Source: Rheinheimera baltica DSM 14885 (lineage in GTDB: Bacteria; Pseudomonadota; Gammaproteobacteria; Enterobacterales; Alteromonadaceae). Taken from it: 38,987 nucleotides of DNA. Below, in pieces: positions 34,210 to 38,987 of the stretch (positions within the stretch are counted from its first letter, which is position 1; each line of letters begins with the position of its first letter). The stretch spans positions 1 to 38,987 of the forward strand of contig NZ_AUDG01000041.1 in the NCBI RefSeq assembly GCF_000425345.1, in the 5' to 3' direction. Under the pieces are notes generated by a model that saw nothing but the letters and a program-made list of their open reading frames with translations, was not told where the DNA came from and did no database searches. A program made the position numbers and the translations under genes.

Positions 34210-34253
34210 TATATGACACCAACTCATTACAATATGTAAGGTATATATGACAC
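34210..34253. promoter_or_regulatory. Candidate operator for the XRE/membrane-protein operon
   Basis: An inverted repeat TTACA-ATA-TGTAA (34227-34239) is flanked by two direct copies of TATATGACAC (34210-34219 and 34244-34253). It lies 48-91 bp upstream of the membrane-protein start, where an autoregulatory site of the small XRE regulator is expected. The assignment to this regulator is inferred from position. Confidence 0.5.
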
Positions 34254-34369
34254 AATGGCGCAATATCACGACCATATCAAGTTAACCTGACAAAACGATA
34301 GGTATTCTGTTTTTTCATTGCATTTTCAAGCGCCATAAGTAATGTTGTAATACTGATGCCTTTTGCAGA

Positions 34370-36370
34370 ATGCATAAGACCAATACGGGAATAATTCTGT
34401 TAATGCCTGCTAGCGAAATAGACGTTAACTTAGATCACACCCTGCCAATGGTTTTGGCAGGGCCACTGCTCCGTGCAGTCACAGCGAAAAGCATTACGCT
34501 ATGGCTGGCAACCAGGCAGCCAGTGCAGTTACAACTAGACCTCACACCTGATAACGCAGAGCCTATTTATTTCAGTGCACAACAGATGCAGCAATACACT
34601 CAGAGCATTCGCTGCGCAGGAAAGCTGTTTCTGCAGCTGATTCATATCCCATTACCACAAGCATTACCCGAAGGCTGCTGGATCGGGTATGACTTACGCC
34701 TAGCAAATAAAGAGGCCGGCCCACAGCCGGACTGGCTTGGTTGGCAACAATGGGCCCCTGATCTGATATACCCCGATCGTAGCAGCCCCGGTTTTGTTAT
34801 TCAGACCAAGCTCACTAAGCTGTTACATGGCTCATGTCGAAAGCCGCATTTTGCTTCTGACGACGGTTTGCTAGCCGCTGATTATTACCTGCAGCAACAT
34901 CCGCCAGAACAATGGCCAGCTTTATTGCTGATGAGCGGCGATCAGATCTATGCTGATGATGTTGCGGCGCCAATGCTAAAAGCTATTCATCAGCTTATCG
35001 GCCAACTGGATTTTGCCGATGAAAGCCTGCCTTGCTCTGTTGTTAGCCAGTCCGCACAGTTACATACTAGCCACCCTTACTATTACCGGCGCGATAGCTT
35101 ACTGCCAAAAACGGAGGCCAGTCAGGCGGTACTCACTCAGGTATTTAAAGGCGTGAAGAAGCCGGTTTTCACCTCTGACAACGCCCGCAACCACTTAATT
35201 AGCCTGGCAGAAATGCTGGGCATGTACTTACTGGTGTGGTCGCCAGCAGGCTGGCAAACTGATGCAACAGAGCTAAGTACCGAACAGGCAAACGCACTGA
35301 GTGCCGAGCAGCAGCAAACCTACCAGACACAGCAAAAGATTATTCACCAGTTTGCTGCTGGCCTGGGTAAAGTAAGACGCTTACTGGCGCATTTACCCAG
35401 CGCCATGATCTTTGATGATCACGATGTCACCGACGACTGGAACCTAACCGCACAGTGGGAGCAAACCGCTTATAACCATGATTTCTCCCGCCGCATTATT
35501 GGAAATGCGTTGATTAGCTATTTGTTGTGTCAGGGTTGGGGCAATACGCCAGAGAAGTTTACGCCCGAGCTGTTACATCAGGCAGAGTTAGCCTTTAGCA
35601 ACAGCGGCTCAGTGCAACACCAGCAACTTATTACCGACTTGTTACGTTTTAATCAATGGCATTATCAATGGCCTACCGAGCCCCCTCTTCTGGTGCTAGA
35701 TACCCGCACCCGCCGCTGGCGTTCAGAAATCGCCTTAGGTAAACCCTCTGGCCTGCTAGATTGGGAAGCCATTACCGAACTTCAGCAAGATTTAATCGGC
35801 CACGATGCGGTGGTTCTGGTGTCCCCAGCGCCAGTGTTTGGCGTAAAGCTTATTGAGGGCATTCAAAAATTGTTTACGTTTTTTGGCAAACCGCTATTAG
35901 TAGATGCTGAAAACTGGATGGCACACCGCGGCACCGCTTACGCACTGATGAATCTGTTTCGCCACCCGAAAACACCGAAGCACTTTGTTATTTTATCTGG
36001 CGATGTGCACTACTCTTTTGTCTACGAGGTTAACCTGCGCGGCCAGCAAGACGGCCCTGATATCTGGCAAATTACCAGTAGCGGTTTAAAAAACCAGTTT
36101 CCGGTCAAATTGTTAGATGTGTTAGACCGGCTAAACCGCTGGCTATACTCGCCGCGATCGCCACTTAACTGGTTGACCAAACGCCGTAGTATGAAAATAG
36201 TGCCGCACAAACCTGACAATGCTAAAGCTGGCGAGCGCTTGCTGAATCAAGCCGGCATAGGTTTGGTAGAGCTTCATAGCGACGGCTCGCCTAAGCAGGT
36301 TGTTCAGTTTACGGTGCAAGGCCAGGCCATCGCTTTTAACATCAGCGAAGATGACGCGCGTTGGGAATAG
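34370..36370 (+). CDS. PhoD-like metallophosphatase
   Basis: This is a 666-residue phosphoesterase of the alkaline phosphatase D superfamily. Metal-binding motifs appear in the expected order: LLHGSCRKP (about 151-159), MSGDQIYADD (about 187-196), MIFDDHDVTDDWN (about 345-357) and LSGDVHYSF (about 542-550). Classical PhoD enzymes are Tat-exported and cleave phosphodiesters; this one has no Tat or Sec signal, so it may act in the cytoplasm. ATG at 34370 is taken; ATG at 34403 (residue 12) is an alternative. The substrate is unknown. It is convergent with the SMP-30-like gene. Confidence 0.82.
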   Translation: MHKTNTGIILLMPASEIDVNLDHTLPMVLAGPLLRAVTAKSITLWLATRQPVQLQLDLTPDNAEPIYFSAQQMQQYTQSIRCAGKLFLQLIHIPLPQALPEGCWIGYDLRLANKEAGPQPDWLGWQQWAPDLIYPDRSSPGFVIQTKLTKLLHGSCRKPHFASDDGLLAADYYLQQHPPEQWPALLLMSGDQIYADDVAAPMLKAIHQLIGQLDFADESLPCSVVSQSAQLHTSHPYYYRRDSLLPKTEASQAVLTQVFKGVKKPVFTSDNARNHLISLAEMLGMYLLVWSPAGWQTDATELSTEQANALSAEQQQTYQTQQKIIHQFAAGLGKVRRLLAHLPSAMIFDDHDVTDDWNLTAQWEQTAYNHDFSRRIIGNALISYLLCQGWGNTPEKFTPELLHQAELAFSNSGSVQHQQLITDLLRFNQWHYQWPTEPPLLVLDTRTRRWRSEIALGKPSGLLDWEAITELQQDLIGHDAVVLVSPAPVFGVKLIEGIQKLFTFFGKPLLVDAENWMAHRGTAYALMNLFRHPKTPKHFVILSGDVHYSFVYEVNLRGQQDGPDIWQITSSGLKNQFPVKLLDVLDRLNRWLYSPRSPLNWLTKRRSMKIVPHKPDNAKAGERLLNQAGIGLVELHSDGSPKQVVQFTVQGQAIAFNISEDDARWE

Positions 36371-36376
36371 CCGTTG

Positions 36377-37372
36377 TTATTGCTGCAGCTTAATTCTAAG
36401 CAAGTAACTACTAGCAGTAATATACAGCCAACTGTTATCCAAACTTAGCGCAACATTAGCCGCGGCAACACCGGTTTGTATGCTGCCTAAATGCTCACCG
36501 CCAGGCGAGATTACCCAGACGCCACCTGGGCCGGTGGCCAGTAATACGCCGGACGGTAGTACTTTTAAACCATCAGGCAAACCTGGTAGTTGCTTAACCT
36601 GGACGGTGGTATCAAAAAACAGCTTACCTTTACCCAGGCTACCATCGCTATTTACCGCATAACGCCACCACTGCGCCGCTGCAGGATCAGAATTGGCCAC
36701 ATACAGCCACTTTTCATCCGGCGAAAACGCCAGACCATTGGGTCGGGTTAAATTGTCAGCCAGTAGCGTGATATTGCCATCCGGCGCCAGCAGGTATACC
36801 CCATTTACGCTTTGCTGCTTTTCTGTTGAATTATCACCGCCTGCTAAGCCATACGGCGGATCGGTAAAGTAGTAAGCTCCGCTGCTATGCTGCACCAGAT
36901 CGTTCGGGCTGTTTAACAGCTTGCCGTTAAAGGCTGTCACCAAAGTTTGATACTGCGGCACACCATTATCAAAGCCATTAAACAGCGCTAAGCGGCGATC
37001 GCCGTGTTGCGCCAGCACCAATTGCTTTTCACTGTTAAAGATCAGACCGTTCGCGCCCTGTTGGCGGTTATTCTGTGGGTACAAACCGGTGTAACCGGAC
37101 GGCTGAAGATATACTGTTAAGCCTTGTTGTTCATTCCAGCGATAGACTTTATTTTGAGGTACGTCAGAAAACAGTATATCGCCGGTAACGGGTTCAGCTA
37201 TCGGCCCTTCCGCCCAGCTAAACCCCTCGGCCAGCTGCTCAAGCTTTGCCTCTGCGGCTATCACCTTTTGCATATCAGGGTTAAGCGATGATACCGGCTG
37301 CTCAGGCCAGGGTGTGATATTGGCAAGTGCCGGGGCAATCAATAAACATAATGCAAAAGCTGAGAAACGCAT
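36377..37372 (-). CDS. Exported SMP-30/gluconolactonase-like beta-propeller protein
   Basis: This 331-residue protein of the SMP-30/gluconolactonase/LRE family hydrolyses sugar lactones in characterised members. Family landmarks are FSWAEGPIAEPVTGDILFSDVP (metal-ligand Glu in the first blade), LNSPNDLVQHSSGAYYFTDPPYG (Asn and Asp region), RPNGLAFSPDEKWLYVANSD and the sixth-blade LPDGLKVL. A longer frame opens at 37477, but ATG at 37372 gives a clean signal peptide (MRFSAFALCLLIAPALA) and is preferred, placing the protein in the periplasm. It is divergent from a Gfo/Idh/MocA oxidoreductase over a 139-bp region with a palindrome. Confidence 0.85.
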   Translation of the reverse strand: MRFSAFALCLLIAPALANITPWPEQPVSSLNPDMQKVIAAEAKLEQLAEGFSWAEGPIAEPVTGDILFSDVPQNKVYRWNEQQGLTVYLQPSGYTGLYPQNNRQQGANGLIFNSEKQLVLAQHGDRRLALFNGFDNGVPQYQTLVTAFNGKLLNSPNDLVQHSSGAYYFTDPPYGLAGGDNSTEKQQSVNGVYLLAPDGNITLLADNLTRPNGLAFSPDEKWLYVANSDPAAAQWWRYAVNSDGSLGKGKLFFDTTVQVKQLPGLPDGLKVLPSGVLLATGPGGVWVISPGGEHLGSIQTGVAAANVALSLDNSWLYITASSYLLRIKLQQ

Positions 37373-37453
37373 AAAAAAATCCGGTAAGTCAGGCAAGTAC
37401 TTGCAGGCTAGCATGAGTAAAGGTGAAACGTATACTAAAGGAAAGTTGCGGTT

Positions 37454-37465
37454 GCACAATTGTGC
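37454..37465. promoter_or_regulatory. Perfect 12-bp palindrome between divergent sugar-type genes
   Basis: GCACAATTGTGC is a perfect palindrome 82 bp before the SMP-30-like start and 46 bp before the oxidoreductase start. A looser outer repeat, TTGCG (37446-37450) and CGCAA (37473-37477), surrounds it. Its form and position suit an operator for a dimeric repressor controlling both genes. The regulator is not in the window. Confidence 0.5.
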
Positions 37466-37511
37466 TAATTTTCGCAAAGTAAGCCCTTATACCATTGAGG
37501 CTAAACTTGGC

Positions 37512-38561
37512 ATGCAAACATTCTCTGAACTTCGTACCCTGCTGGTGGGTTATGGTTACGCCGGCAAAACCTTTCATGCGCCGCTGCTGTGCGCAACGCA
37601 TGGTATTAAGCTGACGCATGTTGCCTCATCTCAGGCGGCACAGGTTAAGCAGCAATTGGGCGCTGATATTATCGTGCTGGCAGATTACGAAACGGCCGTA
37701 CAATTGCCAGATATTGATTTGGTGGTTATTGCCAGCCCAAACGATAGCCATGCGCCTTTAGCTGAACGGGCGCTGCGCGCTGGCAAACACGTCGTGGTGG
37801 ATAAACCCTTTGCGCTTACTGTTAAAGAAGCCAACGCCTTAACCGCCTTAGCTGAAGAGCAACATCTGCTGTTATCCGTGTTTCATAACCGCCGTTTTGA
37901 TGCCGACTTTCAAAGCCTGCAGCACTTGATCAACAGTGGTCGGCTGGGCCCAATTGCACATCTGGAATCCCGCTTTGACCGCTTCCGGCCAGAAGTGCGC
38001 CAGCGCTGGCGTGAACAAGCTGGCCCGGGTGCTGGGCTATGGTTTGACTTAGGCCCGCACCTGCTGGATCAATGTCTGGTGTTATTTGGCCTGCCACAAA
38101 CGATTAGCGCCAGTTTAAAAACCGTTCGGCCGGATGCAACAACAACAGACTGGTTTAGCGTGTTGCTGGATTACGGTCACTTTAGCGTAACCCTTGGCGC
38201 CTCTATGCTGGCAGCGGCGCCCTCGGCCCGTTTTACTCTGCAAGCACAGCATGGTAGTTGGCAAAAGTTTGGCTTGGACATACAAGAAGATCAGCTAAAA
38301 CAAGGCTTAACGCCAGCCGATGCCAACTGGGGCATTGAGCTCCAACCCGGCTTGTTGTATCAAAATGAGCAAATTACACCCTATAGCACGGCAGTGGGAT
38401 GTTATCAGCAGTACTACACAGCGATTGTTACTGCGATTAATGGCGGTGGTAACAACCCGGTACCACCACAGCAAGCCTGTGCAGTAATGCACATGCTTGA
38501 GCTGGCCGAGCAATCAGCCAATGAAGCCAGAGTTGTACAGATTTTCGCAGGCAGGCAGTAA
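37512..38561 (+). CDS. Gfo/Idh/MocA family NAD(P)-dependent oxidoreductase
   Basis: This 349-residue dehydrogenase probably acts on a sugar, inositol or related polyol. The Rossmann motif VGYGYAGKTFHAPLL is at the N-terminus, in the form typical of the YdgJ/IolW subgroup. The conserved VVDKPFALT contains the family's catalytic-site Lys (EKP motif, here DKP), and the second-domain segment WFDLGPHLLDQCL carries the conserved His region. A longer frame opens at 37314, but it would run antisense through the start of the divergent gene, so ATG at 37512 is the start. The neighbouring lactonase-like gene suggests a shared sugar-oxidation role, as an inference. Confidence 0.85.
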   Translation: MQTFSELRTLLVGYGYAGKTFHAPLLCATHGIKLTHVASSQAAQVKQQLGADIIVLADYETAVQLPDIDLVVIASPNDSHAPLAERALRAGKHVVVDKPFALTVKEANALTALAEEQHLLLSVFHNRRFDADFQSLQHLINSGRLGPIAHLESRFDRFRPEVRQRWREQAGPGAGLWFDLGPHLLDQCLVLFGLPQTISASLKTVRPDATTTDWFSVLLDYGHFSVTLGASMLAAAPSARFTLQAQHGSWQKFGLDIQEDQLKQGLTPADANWGIELQPGLLYQNEQITPYSTAVGCYQQYYTAIVTAINGGGNNPVPPQQACAVMHMLELAEQSANEARVVQIFAGRQ

Positions 38562-38586
38562 AAAGCCGATAGCTATATGGTGGTGG

Positions 38587-38856
38587 TTATTCTGCCCAAC
38601 GTTGGCGGATAGCAAGAATTTCAGGCAGTTTCTGCTCTAGCAGCTCTACCAGTCTAGGTTCAAAATGCAGGCCTTTTTGCGCGTGCATATAGGCTAGTGT
38701 GTCTTCTATGCTCCAGGCTTGCTTGTAAGGCCGTGCACTGGTGAGGGCATCGAATACGTCAGATACTGCCACGATACGCGCTTCAAGCGGAATAGCTTCA
38801 CCAACCAAGCCATGCGGGTAACCGCTGCCATCCCATTTTTCGTGGTGGTAATCGTG
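38587..38856 (-). pseudogene. HD-GYP domain protein, 3' exon interrupted by a group II intron
   Basis: HD-GYP domains are metal-dependent phosphodiesterases that degrade cyclic di-GMP. Only the C-terminal part is here: [11 protein letters not shown] (the GYP signature), then [20 protein letters not shown] and the terminal helices to RQRWAE. The catalytic HD motif lies upstream, in the 5' exon beyond the window. Directly before HDYHHEKW the sequence turns into the 3' end of a group II intron; the residues in frame before that point ([11 protein letters not shown]) are intron sequence, not HD-GYP. If the intron splices, a full protein could still be made. Otherwise the gene is broken. Confidence 0.85.
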
Positions 38857-38987
38857 GTAGAACGACCCATTACTGAGCCGCCCCCACACAGATCCGGACG
38901 TGCGGAATTACCGCATCCGGCTCTTCAGTTATATATTCACTCGTGTAAAACACGCCCTTAATACCAGTCAACATGGATAATTCGCTT
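38857..38987 (-). mobile_element. Group II intron, 3' end (partial)
   Basis: On the minus strand, 38924-38890 reads as a group II domain V. It starts AGAGCCGGATGCGG and ends CCGCACGTCCGGATCT, and pairs into the standard stem with a 2-nt CG bulge. A second hairpin follows, with arms GGCTCA and TGGGTC around a GTAA loop, matching domain VI. The sequence then ends TTCTAC at about 38857, where the HD-GYP exon begins. The rest of the intron lies beyond the window. A frame reading KRIIHVDWY-stop ends 66 nt before domain V and might be the end of the intron-encoded reverse transcriptase; this is uncertain. Confidence 0.85.

Noticed and set aside
37314-37511. Longer start for the Gfo/Idh/MocA oxidoreductase
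   Set aside because: The added 66 residues run antisense through the SMP-30-like signal peptide and the palindrome and have no family similarity.
38857-38889. N-terminal residues [11 protein letters not shown] of the HD-GYP frame
   Set aside because: They are translated from intron domain VI and are not part of the protein.
1-38987. tRNA, rRNA or riboswitch
   Set aside because: No cloverleaf, rRNA segment or known riboswitch core was recognised by eye; a covariance-model scan would be decisive.

Overview
The window looks like chromosomal DNA of a gammaproteobacterium, probably of the Rheinheimera/Alishewanella/Arsukibacterium type (Alteromonadales/Chromatiales). This placement rests on the style of the housekeeping proteins and on synteny: yhiN, rsmJ, prlC and gor also cluster in enterobacteria. 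No rRNA or tRNA was found to fix the genus. Two zones are visible: an AT-richer mobile island at about 1-13984 and a housekeeping region at about 13985-38856. A second mobile element enters at the right edge.

Island (1-13984). The first 311 bases are the end of an IS21-family element: the IstB C-terminus plus three 23-bp terminal repeats. It has landed in a small membrane-protein gene and now supplies that gene's last codons. Next, on the minus strand, comes a tightly coupled Tn7-like operon, tnsA-tnsB-tnsC-tniQ-tnsD, so two TniQ-family target selectors are present. Divergent from tnsA is a two-gene cassette: an orphan single-TRD HsdS-like protein and a coiled-coil membrane protein. Convergent to that is a 1358-residue STAND/NACHT-type NTPase with a C-terminal PD-(D/E)XK nuclease, a strong anti-phage candidate. 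The island ends at a putative Tn7-like right end: TGT terminus and three GGAWAAT-type repeats exactly 20 bp apart, 14 bp beyond the yhiN stop codon. This fits a transposon using the 3' end of yhiN as attachment site. The left end lies outside the window.

Housekeeping region. It contains yhiN (flavoprotein), a secreted subtilase with PA and two PPC domains, a long Sel1-repeat protein, and a fused Kdo transferase/Kdo kinase (waaA-kdkA) divergent from two glycosyltransferases. Then come a peroxiredoxin, rsmJ, a 3-methyladenine glycosylase, a lipoprotein, prlC, a small exported protein and gor. A MATE exporter is coupled to an unknown protein, and an XRE regulator is coupled to a small membrane protein. 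A PhoD-like phosphatase and an SMP-30-like protein follow; the latter is divergent from a Gfo/Idh/MocA oxidoreductase around a perfect 12-bp palindrome.

Right edge. An HD-GYP gene is interrupted by a group II intron. Domain V and a domain VI-like hairpin are readable; the rest of the intron and the 5' exon lie beyond the window.

The most novel material is in the Tn7-like cargo: the NACHT-nuclease protein and the orphan half-HsdS/membrane pair. The dual TniQ arrangement without visible Cas genes is also notable.
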